Shown: piece by piece, positions 53,201-63,018 of the stretch | Position numbering within the stretch: position 1 is the stretch's first letter | How the letters are laid out: every line of letters begins with the position of its first letter | DNA from: Chryseobacterium arthrosphaerae | Lineage (GTDB): Bacteria; Bacteroidota; Bacteroidia; Flavobacteriales; Weeksellaceae | Direction of reading: 5' to 3' | NCBI RefSeq assembly: GCF_001684965.1 | Contig: NZ_MAYG01000001.1 | Span: 868,001 to 932,000 of the forward strand | Length of the DNA: 64,000 bases | Made by a program: the position numbers and the translations under genes | Notes under the pieces: generated by a model | Told to the model about the DNA's origin: nothing | What the model saw: only the letters and a program-made list of their open reading frames with translations | Databases searched by the model: none

Positions 53201-54637
53201 ATGGAGTTTCACAACTTATATAGTTTCTTTAAAGGTACTGCACTGCTATGCGGTGTGGTACTTTTTCCTTTATCATGCAGCTCTGTTGCTCAAAGTAGAG
53301 GAAATGAAGTTCAGTATTGGCTTACCAAAGGAGATGAAAGCGTAAAATTACAGCCTCAGAAACCGGTCAGATTTGTAGCTGCTTCCAACAACTTTCAGAA
53401 TATTGAAATTGATGCTTCTCAAAAGTTTCAATATATTGACGGTTTCGGATATACACTGACGGGCGGAAGTGTTGAGGTAATCAACCGTTTATCACCTTCC
53501 AGGAGAAATGCTTTACTTCATGAACTGTTCGGGACAGGCCGGAACTCTGTTTCCATCAGCTATTTAAGACTGAGTATTGGTGCTTCAGATCTTGATGGCG
53601 AGGTCTTTTCATATGACGATCTGCCTGAAGGTCAGACTGATCCTTCTCTTTCAAAGTTTAGTCTGGAAAAGGATAAGTTCCTGATTGCTATGGTAAAAGA
53701 AATTTTAAAAATAAATCCAAACATTAAAATTATAGCAGCACCATGGTCTCCGCCGGTCTGGATGAAAGATAATGGAAAATCAAAAGGAGGAAGCTTAAAG
53801 CCGGAATTCTATGCAGCCTATGCCAGTTACTTTGTAAAATACATTCAGGAAATGAAAAAAGAAGGCATTACCATTGATGCGGTCACCCCTCAGAACGAAC
53901 CATTACATCCCGGAAATAACCCAAGCTTGTATATGCCGTCAGAAAAACAGGGGGAATTTATCAAAAATCATTTGGGGCCGGCTTTTAAAGCCAGTCATAT
54001 CAAAACAAAAATTGTGGTCTACGATCATAACTGCAACAAACCGGAATATGCTGTTGACATTCTGAAAGACCCTGAAGCCTATCCATATATAGACGGTTCA
54101 GCTTTTCATCTGTATGAAGGTGATATCTCAGCATTAAGCACCGTTCACAATGCTTTTCCTGATAAAAATCTCTATTTTACAGAGCAATGGACAGGCTCAA
54201 AAGGAACTTTCGGGGAGGATCTGAACTGGCATGTTAAGAATGTCATTATCGGATCCATGAGAAACTGGAGCAAAACTGCTTTGGAATGGAATCTGGCCAA
54301 TGATCCTCAGTACGGTCCTCATACCGACGGAGGCTGTACCGAATGCAAAGGAGCCATTACCGTTTCTGATCGTGAGCATTTCACCAGAAATGTCTCTTAT
54401 TACATCATTGCCCATGCATCCAAATTTGTTCCGGCAGGTTCTCAAAGAATCGCTTCAACACAGACGGAACATCTGTCATCGGCTGCATTTATGACTCAAT
54501 CTGGGAAAATAATCTTAATTGTTCAGAATGATCATCAGGCGGATGAGAATTTTAATATTAAATTTGCCGGTAAAACGGCTGCAGTAGCAATTCCCGGACG
54601 TTCGGCAGCTACTTATATTTTTAATCGGACATTATGA
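53201..54637 (+). CDS. GH30-family glycoside hydrolase, copy 1
   Basis: The 478-residue protein belongs to GH30 (glucosylceramidase / beta-1,6-glucanase clan A). The acid/base Glu233 is in TPQNEP and the nucleophile Glu328 in LYFTEQW. A signal peptide with a Cys (PLSCSS) suggests a lipoprotein. Many Bacteroidetes GH30 enzymes of this type hydrolyse beta-1,6-glucan, and the neighbouring enzymes support that substrate. It shows the same layout as the second GH30 at 57771-59210. Its last four bases overlap the GH3 start. Confidence 0.9.
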   Translation: MEFHNLYSFFKGTALLCGVVLFPLSCSSVAQSRGNEVQYWLTKGDESVKLQPQKPVRFVAASNNFQNIEIDASQKFQYIDGFGYTLTGGSVEVINRLSPSRRNALLHELFGTGRNSVSISYLRLSIGASDLDGEVFSYDDLPEGQTDPSLSKFSLEKDKFLIAMVKEILKINPNIKIIAAPWSPPVWMKDNGKSKGGSLKPEFYAAYASYFVKYIQEMKKEGITIDAVTPQNEPLHPGNNPSLYMPSEKQGEFIKNHLGPAFKASHIKTKIVVYDHNCNKPEYAVDILKDPEAYPYIDGSAFHLYEGDISALSTVHNAFPDKNLYFTEQWTGSKGTFGEDLNWHVKNVIIGSMRNWSKTALEWNLANDPQYGPHTDGGCTECKGAITVSDREHFTRNVSYYIIAHASKFVPAGSQRIASTQTEHLSSAAFMTQSGKIILIVQNDHQADENFNIKFAGKTAAVAIPGRSAATYIFNRTL

Positions 54638-56856
54638 AAAGAGTGTACTTCTTATTGGCATTTTCAGCTTTGGGAATGAATGTCTACGGACAGAAAACAG
54701 TAGATCAGAAAGTAGCAGAACTGCTTTCTAAAATGACCCTTGAAGAAAAAGTAGGGCAAATGGTTCAGTACAGCGGATTTGAATATGCCACAGGACCCCA
54801 GCACTCCAATTCGGCAGCGGTTTTGGAAGAGATTAAAAAAGGAAAGGTAGGCTCTATGCTGAATGTAGCCGGATCTGAAGAAACCAGGGCCTTTCAGAAA
54901 CTGGCCATGCAGTCCAGACTGAAAATCCCTTTGCTGTTCGGGCAGGATGTGATTCATGGGTATCGTACTACTTTTCCTGTTAATCTTGGCCAGGCAGCAA
55001 GTTGGGATCTGGGACTGATAGAAAAATCGGAAAGAATTGCTGCTACCGAAGCATCCGCTTATGGAATTCACTGGACTTTTGCTCCTATGGTAGATATTGC
55101 CAGAGATCCGAGATGGGGTAGAGTGATGGAAGGTTCCGGGGAAGATACATATTTGGGAACAAAAATAGGTTTGGCCAGGATTAAAGGATTCCAGGGAGCA
55201 GGTCTGGGGAGTCTTGATGCGGTCATGGCATGTGCAAAGCATTTTGCAGCGTATGGTGCGGCTGTGGGCGGAAGAGATTACAACTCGGTAGATATGAGCC
55301 TCAGACAGCTGAATGAAACCTATCTTCCTCCTTTCAAAGCGGCTGCAGAAGCAGGCGTGGCTACTTTTATGAATTCTTTTAATGATATTAATGGAATTCC
55401 GGCAACGGCCAACTCATATATTCAGAGAGATCTGCTGAAGGGAAAATGGAATTATAAAGGTTTTGTCGTTTCAGACTGGGGCAGCATCGGGGAAATGATC
55501 CCTCACGGATACGCCAGAGATTCTGCTGAAGCTGCTGAAAAAGCTGTTTTTGGGGGCAGTGATATGGATATGGAAAGCCGTGTCTATATGGCTGAACTTC
55601 CAAAACTGGTGAAAGAAGGAAAAGTTGATGCCAGATTGGTAGATGATGCGGCGGGAAGAATTCTGACCAAGAAGTTTGAAATGGGGCTCTTCGACGATCC
55701 TTACAGATTCAGTAATGAAAAAAGACAAAAAGATCAGACCAATAATCAGGAGAACAGAAAATTCGGAAGAGAATTTGGCTCTAAAAGTATTGTTCTTCTT
55801 AAAAATCAGGGAAATATTCTTCCGCTTTCAAAGACAGTGAAAACCGTTGCTCTGATAGGGCCTTTCGGGAAAGAAACTGTGGCTAACCACGGGTTCTGGT
55901 CTGTGGCTTTCAAAGATGATAACCAAAGAATTGTTTCACAGTTTGACGGAATTAAAGCGCAGCTTGACAAAAACTCAACGTTACTCTATGCAAAGGGCTG
56001 TAACGTAGATGATCAGGATAAAACCATGTTTGCAGAAGCTGTGGAAACTGCAAAAAAAGCTGATATTGTCATTATGACATTAGGCGAAGGCCATGCCATG
56101 AGTGGTGAGGCGAAAAGCAGAAGCAATATCGGTTTTTCGGGAGTACAGGAAGATCTTTTAAAAGAAATTGCAAAAACAGGAAAACCGGTTGTTTTAATGA
56201 TCAATGCGGGAAGACCTCTGATCTTCAACTGGGCTGCCGATAATATTCCTGCTATTATGTATACATGGTGGCTGGGAACGGAGGCCGGAAATTCTATTGC
56301 TGATGTTCTTTTCGGAACGGTGAATCCCGGAGGAAAACTTCCGATGAGCTTCCCGAGAACCGAAGGGCAGATCCCGATCTATTATAATCATTACAACACT
56401 GGAAGACCGGCCAAAAACAATACGGACAGAAATTATGTTTCCGCTTATATCGATCTTAATAATGATCCGGAATTCCCCTTCGGTTACGGCTTAAGCTACA
56501 CGGATTTTAAATATTCCGATATGGTATTAAGTTCTGTGAATCTTACAGGAAATCAGACTCTGAACATCAGTGTTACCGTTTCCAATACCGGAAAGTATGA
56601 TGGGGAAGAGGTGGTTCAGCTTTACATCAGGGATCTTTTCGGAAAAGTAGTAAGACCTGTAAAGGAATTGAAAGGCTTCCGGAAAGTATTCATTAAGAAA
56701 GGAGAAAGTAAAAAAGTTGACTTTACACTGACCCCGGAAGATCTGAAATTCTTCGATGATCATCTGAACTTTGACTGGGAGAGTGGAGCATTCGATATTA
56801 TGATCGGAACCGATTCGCAAAATGTACAGGCCAAAAGAATCAACTGGACAAAATAA
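54634..56856 (+). CDS. bglX: GH3 beta-glucosidase
   Basis: The 740-residue protein has the full GH3 architecture: the barrel with FGQDVIHGYRT near residue 102 and nucleophile Asp281 in VVSDWGS, then the second domain with the AVETAKKADIVIMTLGEG segment, and a C-terminal fibronectin-like domain (NTGKYDGEEVVQLYI). A signal peptide (about 1-19) places it in the periplasm. It should cut oligosaccharides from the GH30 and GH16 enzymes to glucose. Confidence 0.93.
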   Translation: MKRVYFLLAFSALGMNVYGQKTVDQKVAELLSKMTLEEKVGQMVQYSGFEYATGPQHSNSAAVLEEIKKGKVGSMLNVAGSEETRAFQKLAMQSRLKIPLLFGQDVIHGYRTTFPVNLGQAASWDLGLIEKSERIAATEASAYGIHWTFAPMVDIARDPRWGRVMEGSGEDTYLGTKIGLARIKGFQGAGLGSLDAVMACAKHFAAYGAAVGGRDYNSVDMSLRQLNETYLPPFKAAAEAGVATFMNSFNDINGIPATANSYIQRDLLKGKWNYKGFVVSDWGSIGEMIPHGYARDSAEAAEKAVFGGSDMDMESRVYMAELPKLVKEGKVDARLVDDAAGRILTKKFEMGLFDDPYRFSNEKRQKDQTNNQENRKFGREFGSKSIVLLKNQGNILPLSKTVKTVALIGPFGKETVANHGFWSVAFKDDNQRIVSQFDGIKAQLDKNSTLLYAKGCNVDDQDKTMFAEAVETAKKADIVIMTLGEGHAMSGEAKSRSNIGFSGVQEDLLKEIAKTGKPVVLMINAGRPLIFNWAADNIPAIMYTWWLGTEAGNSIADVLFGTVNPGGKLPMSFPRTEGQIPIYYNHYNTGRPAKNNTDRNYVSAYIDLNNDPEFPFGYGLSYTDFKYSDMVLSSVNLTGNQTLNISVTVSNTGKYDGEEVVQLYIRDLFGKVVRPVKELKGFRKVFIKKGESKKVDFTLTPEDLKFFDDHLNFDWESGAFDIMIGTDSQNVQAKRINWTK

Positions 56857-56924
56857 TTCAATAGGAACGGGCTTTAATCCATATAATAGAAGAGTCGGAA
56901 AAGACTTTAGTCAAAACTATAGAG

Positions 56925-57734
56925 ATGAACCTCAAAATTAAGAATATGATCAGAATAGGTGCAGCAGCTGCTTTCTTCCTTTGTGTTTTGAACTGTGCCT
57001 CACACCAATCTGCCTCTCACAGAACCCTGATCTGGAGTGATGAATTTAACGGAAAAGGCCTTCCGGATCCGTCAAAATGGAATTACGATGTAGGCGGAGG
57101 TGGCTTTGGAAATGAGGAAGCCCAGTTTTATACCAAAAACAGGCCTGAAAATGCCAGAATGGAAAAAGGAAATCTCGTAATTGAAGCCAAAAAAGAGAAT
57201 TGGGAAAAGAATAAATATACTTCAGCAAGGCTTCTGACCAAAGGAAAGTTCTCTTTTCAATATGGAACCGTTGAGGTAAGGGCGAAACTTCCCAAAGGTA
57301 GGGGAACCTGGCCTGCCATATGGATGATGAGTGAAAACATGAAGAAGTGGCCGGATGACGGAGAACTGGATATTATGGAACATGTTGGTTTTAACCAGGG
57401 CTATATTCATGCTTCGGTTCATACCAAAAAATATAACCACATCCAGGGAACACAGAAAACAGACACTTTATTTGTAAAAGATGCCAGTGAAAAATTTCAT
57501 GTCTATAAAGCAGACTGGACCCCTGAAAAAATAGAGGTCTACATTGATGATAAGAAATTTTTCACGTACGAAAATAAAGAGAAGAGCTATGAGTCCTGGC
57601 CCTTTGATCAGCCCTGTTTTATCATTTTAAATCTGGCAGTCGGCGGTTTTTGGGGTGGAAAAGAGGGCATAGATGATTCTGTTTTTCCACAGAAGTATTA
57701 TATAGACTATGTTAGGGTCTATCAAAATAAATAA
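56925..57734 (+). CDS. GH16 endo-beta-1,3-glucanase (laminarinase-type), lipoprotein
   Basis: The 269-residue protein has the GH16 active-site motif ELDIMEHVG with Glu147, Asp149 and Glu152 (nucleophile first, acid/base last). It carries a lipobox in FLCVLNCASH (Cys24), so it is likely surface-anchored. GH16 laminarinases cut beta-1,3-glucan. Next to GH30 and GH3 genes this points to beta-1,3/1,6-glucan as substrate. A Met at 56946 is an alternative start. Confidence 0.9.
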   Translation: MNLKIKNMIRIGAAAAFFLCVLNCASHQSASHRTLIWSDEFNGKGLPDPSKWNYDVGGGGFGNEEAQFYTKNRPENARMEKGNLVIEAKKENWEKNKYTSARLLTKGKFSFQYGTVEVRAKLPKGRGTWPAIWMMSENMKKWPDDGELDIMEHVGFNQGYIHASVHTKKYNHIQGTQKTDTLFVKDASEKFHVYKADWTPEKIEVYIDDKKFFTYENKEKSYESWPFDQPCFIILNLAVGGFWGGKEGIDDSVFPQKYYIDYVRVYQNK

Positions 57735-57770
57735 TGAATAGGGGACGCAATTGTCCAAAATAAAAAAATC

Positions 57771-59210
57771 ATGAGAAAACTAATTGTAAGTTGTTTTGTA
57801 GTGGGTGTTGTAGTGAATGTCAACGCTCAGAATTATTGGAAAAAGCATGAAGGCAAAACAGCTAAAGTAATCCTGACCCATGCTAAGGCGGAAGAAAGGA
57901 TGGTTGACAAAGGGTCGGTTACGTTTGAACAATTCGGACAGCCGAAAGAAACGGAAGCCTGTATTTTTATAGCACCTGATTTTAAATATCAGAAACTGAT
58001 AGGGATAGGTGGAGCTATTACAGACGCTTCAGCAGAGACTTTTTACAAAATGCCGAAGAACAGGCAAAAAGAGATTCTGGATGCGTATTTTGGTAAAAAC
58101 GGATTGGGATATACGGTGGTTCGTACCAATATGAATTCCTGTGATTTCTCCAGTGATTCCTATACTTATGTGGAAGATAATGATACGGCTCTGAAGACTT
58201 TCAATGTTGCTCATGATGAGAAATATAAGATCCCGATGATCAGAGAAGCCCAGAAAGCGATCGGAAAGAATTTCACCTTTTATTTTTCCCCGTGGAGCCC
58301 GCCGGCATGGATGAAGTCCAATAAAAGCTTATACAAAGGAGGGAGGCTCGAAAATCAGTATTACCAGACCTGGGCAGATTATTATATTAAATTCATAAGG
58401 GAATACGAAAAAAGGGGAATCAATGTCTGGGGATTAACAGTTCAGAATGAGCCTATGGCTACGCAATCCTGGGAATCCTGTATCTATACGGCTAAAGAAG
58501 AAGGAGATTTCCTGAAAAACAATCTGGGACCCACTCTCTGGAAAAACGGATACAAAGATAAGAAAGTCATGATCTGGGATCATAACAGAGATCTTATCTA
58601 TCAAAGAGCAACGACCACCCTGGCTGATCCTGAAACATCAAAGTACGCTCACGGAATCGGATACCACTGGTACGAAACCTGGAATAACAAAACCCAGCTT
58701 TTTGACAATCTGGCAGAAACACACAGAGCTTTTCCGGATAAATTCCTGGCATTTACAGAAGGCTGCAAAGAACAGTTCAAAATGGATAAAATCTACGATG
58801 TAAGCCTGGGTGAATTATACGGTAAAAACATGCTGAACGATTTCAATAAAGGAAATGCTTTATGGACAGACTGGAATATTCTGCTGGATGAAACCGGAGG
58901 CCCTAACCATAAAGGAAACTTCTGCTTTGCTCCGATTATCGCTGATACCAAAACAGGAGAAGTATACTACACCTATGAATATTATTATATAGGCCATGTA
59001 TCAAAGTACATCAAGCCCAATGCCCAGAGAATCGGAAGTTCCTCCAACAGAGCTGCTCTGACCTCTTCAGCATTTATGAATGAAAACGGACAGCTGGTAA
59101 CAGTGATCATGAATGATTCAGACAACGATATTGAAACCAATCTCTGGATCGAAGGAATGGCTGCCAGACTGAATGCTCCTGCGCATTCAATACAGACGGT
59201 GATCCTGTAA
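57771..59210 (+). CDS. GH30-family glycoside hydrolase, copy 2
   Basis: The 479-residue protein is the second GH30 enzyme of the locus. The acid/base Glu227 is in VQNEP and the nucleophile Glu330 in AFTEGC. It has a signal peptide (about 1-20). Compared with copy 1, the loop after the nucleophile differs (EGCKEQF against EQWTG), so the two probably prefer different chain lengths or linkages. It is the last gene of the run, 36 bases after the GH16 gene, and is followed by a strong GC-rich hairpin. Confidence 0.88.
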   Translation: MRKLIVSCFVVGVVVNVNAQNYWKKHEGKTAKVILTHAKAEERMVDKGSVTFEQFGQPKETEACIFIAPDFKYQKLIGIGGAITDASAETFYKMPKNRQKEILDAYFGKNGLGYTVVRTNMNSCDFSSDSYTYVEDNDTALKTFNVAHDEKYKIPMIREAQKAIGKNFTFYFSPWSPPAWMKSNKSLYKGGRLENQYYQTWADYYIKFIREYEKRGINVWGLTVQNEPMATQSWESCIYTAKEEGDFLKNNLGPTLWKNGYKDKKVMIWDHNRDLIYQRATTTLADPETSKYAHGIGYHWYETWNNKTQLFDNLAETHRAFPDKFLAFTEGCKEQFKMDKIYDVSLGELYGKNMLNDFNKGNALWTDWNILLDETGGPNHKGNFCFAPIIADTKTGEVYYTYEYYYIGHVSKYIKPNAQRIGSSSNRAALTSSAFMNENGQLVTVIMNDSDNDIETNLWIEGMAARLNAPAHSIQTVIL

Positions 59211-59235
59211 TTTCATATTAATATATTTTTTGACA

Positions 59236-59266
59236 GTATCGGCGGCCTCGAAGAGGCCGCCGATAC
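59236..59266. repeat. GC-rich 14-base perfect hairpin after the glucan locus
   Basis: GTATCGGCGGCCTC (59236-59249) pairs with GAGGCCGCCGATAC (59253-59266) around GAA. It is strikingly GC-rich for this genome. No T-run follows on either strand, so it is not a standard intrinsic terminator, although it may still pause polymerase or protect the 3' end of the glucan mRNA. Confidence 0.75.
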
Positions 59267-59394
59267 AATTTATACGGTAAGGATATTGTTTTAATGCATT
59301 GTTTATTATGATAGATCAGAGTATTGGAAAAACAATAAAATCAGAATGATTCTTAATTGCTTTCTTTAAACCCTCAGGCCAATTCTGCAAAATA

Positions 59395-59422
59395 AAAACC
59401 CATGAAACTGATCATGGGTTTT
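59395..59422 (-). terminator. Terminator of fabI
   Basis: AAAACCCATGA pairs with TCATGGGTTTT around a 6-base loop, followed on the minus strand by TATTTTG. It lies 50 bases beyond the fabI stop. Confidence 0.75.
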
Positions 59423-59472
59423 CTATGTATTGTAAACGAAACTTTGCAGTCCGTTGTTTTTATATGAATGAT

Positions 59473-60282
59473 TTATTCAGCGTCATATTTACTGATCACT
59501 TTCTGGGTAACCCCTGAGCTGCTGAAACCTCCGTCGTGGAAAAGATTCTGCATGGTTACTTTCTTCGTCAGATCAGAGAATAAGGTTACACAGTAGTCTG
59601 CGCATTCAAGAGCGGTAGCATTTCCAAGAGGAGACATATCTTCAGCATATCCAAGGAATCCTCCGAAGCCTTTTACACCGCTACCGGCAGTAGTCATGGT
59701 AGGAGACTGGGAAACTGTATTTACACGTACTTTTCTTTCACCCCAATAGTTTCCGAAAGTTCTTGCAATACTTTCCAGATAAGCTTTGTTATCAGACATA
59801 TCATTATAATCCGGGAATGTTCTCTGAGCAGCAATATAAGTAAGTGCCAGGATACTTCCCCATTCGTTCATACAGTCTTTTTCCCAGGCTACACGCATTA
59901 CTTTATGGAAAGAAACAGCTGAAATATCCCAGCCTTTTTCCAACCAGTCGTAGTTCATTTCTGTATAGTGTTTTCCTTTTCTTACATTGATAGACATTCC
60001 GATAGAGTGAAGGATAAAGTCGATTTTTCCAAATTTTGCAACAGCGGCATCAAAAAGTTTTTCAAGATCTTCTATAGAAGTAGCATCAGCACCTATCACT
60101 TCAGAACCTGTTTTTTCTGCTAAACCATTAAGTTCTCCCATTCTCAAAGCAATAGGAGCATTCGATAAGATAAATTCAGCACCTTCCTCATGGCATCTTT
60201 CAGCAACTTTCCATGCGATAGATTGTTCATTAAGGGCTCCAAAAATAATTCCCTTTTTGCCTTTAAGTAAACCGTATGACAT
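59473..60282 (-). CDS. fabI: Enoyl-ACP reductase (NADH)
   Basis: FabI reduces trans-2-enoyl-ACP in fatty acid synthesis. The 269-residue SDR-type protein has KKGIIFGALNEQSIAW at the cofactor site and the Tyr-x6-Lys pair in YNDMSDNKAYLES, preceded by LTYIAAQRTFPD, as in E. coli FabI. It has its own promoter with TACATTTG (60307-60314 on the minus strand). Confidence 0.94.
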   Translation of the reverse strand: MSYGLLKGKKGIIFGALNEQSIAWKVAERCHEEGAEFILSNAPIALRMGELNGLAEKTGSEVIGADATSIEDLEKLFDAAVAKFGKIDFILHSIGMSINVRKGKHYTEMNYDWLEKGWDISAVSFHKVMRVAWEKDCMNEWGSILALTYIAAQRTFPDYNDMSDNKAYLESIARTFGNYWGERKVRVNTVSQSPTMTTAGSGVKGFGGFLGYAEDMSPLGNATALECADYCVTLFSDLTKKVTMQNLFHDGGFSSSGVTQKVISKYDAE

Positions 60283-60402
60283 AATTTTTTAATGTTTATT
60301 ATAATACAAATGTAGCAATAATTGTGGTTATGACATAATAAAAAATGGAGCCTTATCAATTTAAGACTCCATTTTCTTGAAAATATTTATATGACTGAAA
60401 TT

Positions 60403-60702
60403 TTAATTGGTTTTCTTGTTCCATTCTGCTTTTACATCTTCCGCTGCATCCTTAGTTTTTTCCCAAGCCTCATCTGCCTTATCTTTGATGTCTTCCCAGG
60501 CATCCGATACATTAGCTTTTACCCTGTCGAACCAGTCTTCCTGGTTAGCTTCCTCATCGTTATTACGTTTTTCTTTAATATAATCCTTGGCCTTGTCTGC
60601 CAGTTCATTGATTTTCCATTTGGCGTTATCCGCTGCATTCTGTAAAGAATTTTCTACATTATTTACTGCGTTTTCCGCTTTGTTGTAATCTGAATTATTC
60701 AT
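60403..60702 (-). CDS. Helical stress-type protein, unknown
   Basis: The 99-residue protein has no signal or membrane helix. It is a run of amphipathic helices rich in Ala, Lys, Glu, Asp and Asn with the repeat VKANVSDAWEDIKDKADEAWEKTKDAAEDV. This resembles late-embryogenesis and apolipoprotein-like protective proteins. A role in desiccation or membrane stress is inferred only. Confidence 0.65.
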   Translation of the reverse strand: MNNSDYNKAENAVNNVENSLQNAADNAKWKINELADKAKDYIKEKRNNDEEANQEDWFDRVKANVSDAWEDIKDKADEAWEKTKDAAEDVKAEWNKKTN

Positions 60703-60840
60703 AATAGTATAAATTTGGTTTGGTAAACGTAATTAAACAATAACCATTCCTAAAATCAGTTGATTCTGTTAAACTTTTCATAATCTTTTGTTATACTTTT
60801 CTAAATCAGTATTAACTTTAACCTGTAAAAATTGATAATT

Positions 60841-61398
60841 ATGGAAAAAATACGTTGCGGATGGTGCGAAAAAGATGATCTGTACAGGAAATACCATGAT
60901 GAAGAGTGGGGAAGACCTGTATATGATGATGAGACAATATTTGAATTTCTGATCCTGGAAAGTTTTCAGGCCGGACTGAGCTGGTATACGATTCTTTCTA
61001 AAAGAGAAAACTTCAGAAAAGCTTTTGATAATTTTGATTACCGGAAAATGGCTGCTTATTCTGATCAGAAAACAGAAGAGCTGATGAATAATCCGGGTAT
61101 CATCCGGAACAGACTTAAAATACTGGCTGCCATTACCAATGCTCAAAGATTCATGGATGTTCAGACGGAATTTGGAAGCTTTTCCCGGTACATATGGGGA
61201 TTTGTAGACGGAAAGCCTCTTGACCGCGCGCCAGAATCTCTGGCTGATGTTCCGGCAACTACAGAAATTTCTGATGCTATTTCTAAAGATTTGAAGAAGA
61301 GAGGATTTAAGTTTATGGGATCTACTGTTGTTTATGCCCATATGCAGGCTACCGGTATGGTGAATGATCATATTGAAAGTTGTTTTACAAGAATATGA
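60841..61398 (+). CDS. tag: DNA-3-methyladenine glycosylase I
   Basis: Tag removes 3-methyladenine from alkylated DNA. The ATG at 60841 gives a 185-residue protein with the zinc ligands of the family: MEKIRCGWC with Cys6, YHDEEWG with His19, and the C-terminal His and Cys in VNDHIESCF. The central ILESFQAGLSWYTIL helix is typical. Confidence 0.95.
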   Translation: MEKIRCGWCEKDDLYRKYHDEEWGRPVYDDETIFEFLILESFQAGLSWYTILSKRENFRKAFDNFDYRKMAAYSDQKTEELMNNPGIIRNRLKILAAITNAQRFMDVQTEFGSFSRYIWGFVDGKPLDRAPESLADVPATTEISDAISKDLKKRGFKFMGSTVVYAHMQATGMVNDHIESCFTRI

Positions 61399-61604
61399 GG
61401 AATTTAAATATTAATCATATTTAAGTGATTTTTTTAGTAATAATTGAATCTGTTATTAATCACTTTAACCCGGATTTTTCTTAATAGTCATGAATGCTGT
61501 GTTTTATAACATGTTGTTATTTAAACAATTTTCAATAATTGGTGAGTAAATACGCGATTACTCACTCTTGTGTGTTTTTAATTATTGAATTGTTAATAAT
61601 ATTA

Positions 61605-61632
61605 TTGATTTATTAAAAAATATGTATATTTG
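61605..61632 (+). promoter_or_regulatory. Promoter of the YadA-head-like gene
   Basis: TTG (61605-61607), 17 bases, TATATTTG (61625-61632). Both parts match the Bacteroidetes consensus. Confidence 0.65.
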
Positions 61633-61650
61633 CATCCTCAAAAAACATAG

Positions 61651-62928
61651 ATGATGCAAAAAAAATATAAATTCTGGTTAAGCCTTCTTTCACTGCTGCT
61701 TAGTTTTGTAGTGCATGCTCAGGTGGGGATCGGATTACCGAATCCGGACCGTTCAGCGATGCTGCATATCAGCGCAATAGATAAAGGAGTCCTGTTACCC
61801 AGTATTGCTCTGACCTCAGCTACAGATAATATTACCGTACCTGCTCCGGCAGACGGGCTGATCGTATGGAATAACGGCAACGGTGGTTTTGCAGAAGCAG
61901 GATTTTATTACTGGTATCATTCAAAATGGAATAAACTTTTATCCGGTACTGCTGAAACCAGCAAAGGTGATGGAGAAAGCTGGAATCTTACCGCGACAAA
62001 TGTTGGAAATTATGGTGGGGCGAATACCAATCTTTCATTAGGAACCAAAACACGGGATGACCTCATCTTTAAGGTGAATTCTTTAAAAGCCGGGAGATTA
62101 GGCGTTGATAATTCTGTGAGTTTAGGACTCGGAGCAGATGCAGGGCAGAACGGAATTGCCATTGGAAGTTCAAGTTCAGCATTTCAAGGCATATCAATTG
62201 GTAGTGCAGCAGCAGTCTCAGCTAATGATGCATTGGCAATAGGAAATAAATCTACAGCCGGAGGATTCAGATCAACAGCCATAGGATATAATGCACAAAC
62301 AGGCAATAATGAATCTACTGCCATCGGGAACCATGCTTCGGCAACAGGTTTTCAGTCGATGGCGCTGGGATATAATGCGAAAACCAATACAAATAATGAG
62401 ACAGCTTTAGGGTATAATGCAGTTACCAATAGTGAAAACTCAACTGCAATAGGTTCGGGAGCCAATGCTTCAGGGCAATATTCAACAGCGATAGGATATG
62501 GAGCAACAACCTCACAGGCCAATACCATTGTGCTGGGGAATAATAATGTAAATGTAGGTATTGGTACGGGGGCTCCGAATATGTCTGCAAAACTGGATGT
62601 GAACGGGCAATATAAACTGGGAGAAAAGGGTACTGTACAGAAAAACCAGATTACTTTCGAAGTATGGCCCGGAGTTTCCATCAATAATATGCCGCCGGGA
62701 AAATCTACAACTGTTGAGATTGCAGTTCCGGCAGCCATGCAACCCGGGTCTGTAAGAGCTGTAGTAACAGTTTCTCCTGCAGGGGATTTTGCTGGAAATA
62801 CTTCCTTTTCAATCTCAAATCCAAGGCTGGTTTCAACGTCCAGGATTGCGATTAATCTTACCAATATATCGGGAAATGCAGACAGCTTATATTCAGGACA
62901 TTTTTATGTGATGATCAATGAGTTTTAA
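61651..62928 (+). CDS. Secreted protein with YadA-head-like repeats
   Basis: The 425-residue protein has a signal peptide (about 1-24, ending HAQ) and the flavobacterial start motif VGIGLPNPDRSAMLHI. Residues about 155-298 consist of about ten short repeats with AIG or ALG cores at 14-16 residue spacing, as in the head of YadA-type trimeric adhesins (Hep_Hag motif). The last 125 residues are a separate beta-rich domain. There is no YadA membrane anchor and no T9SS sorting domain, so its attachment route is unknown. Confidence 0.75.
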   Translation: MMQKKYKFWLSLLSLLLSFVVHAQVGIGLPNPDRSAMLHISAIDKGVLLPSIALTSATDNITVPAPADGLIVWNNGNGGFAEAGFYYWYHSKWNKLLSGTAETSKGDGESWNLTATNVGNYGGANTNLSLGTKTRDDLIFKVNSLKAGRLGVDNSVSLGLGADAGQNGIAIGSSSSAFQGISIGSAAAVSANDALAIGNKSTAGGFRSTAIGYNAQTGNNESTAIGNHASATGFQSMALGYNAKTNTNNETALGYNAVTNSENSTAIGSGANASGQYSTAIGYGATTSQANTIVLGNNNVNVGIGTGAPNMSAKLDVNGQYKLGEKGTVQKNQITFEVWPGVSINNMPPGKSTTVEIAVPAAMQPGSVRAVVTVSPAGDFAGNTSFSISNPRLVSTSRIAINLTNISGNADSLYSGHFYVMINEF

Positions 62929-63018
62929 TAGAGATAATAAGTTTTATTATAGTTGATATGGTGTTAGGGCTTCCTTTGGGAAGTCCTTTTATCTTTCCGT
63001 ACAGCGTTTTATCCTGTT

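Noticed and set aside
60391..60645. Plus-strand 84-residue hydrophobic frame
   Set aside because: It is the antisense of the helical stress-type protein. The apparent hydrophobicity comes from reading Lys/Glu codons backwards.
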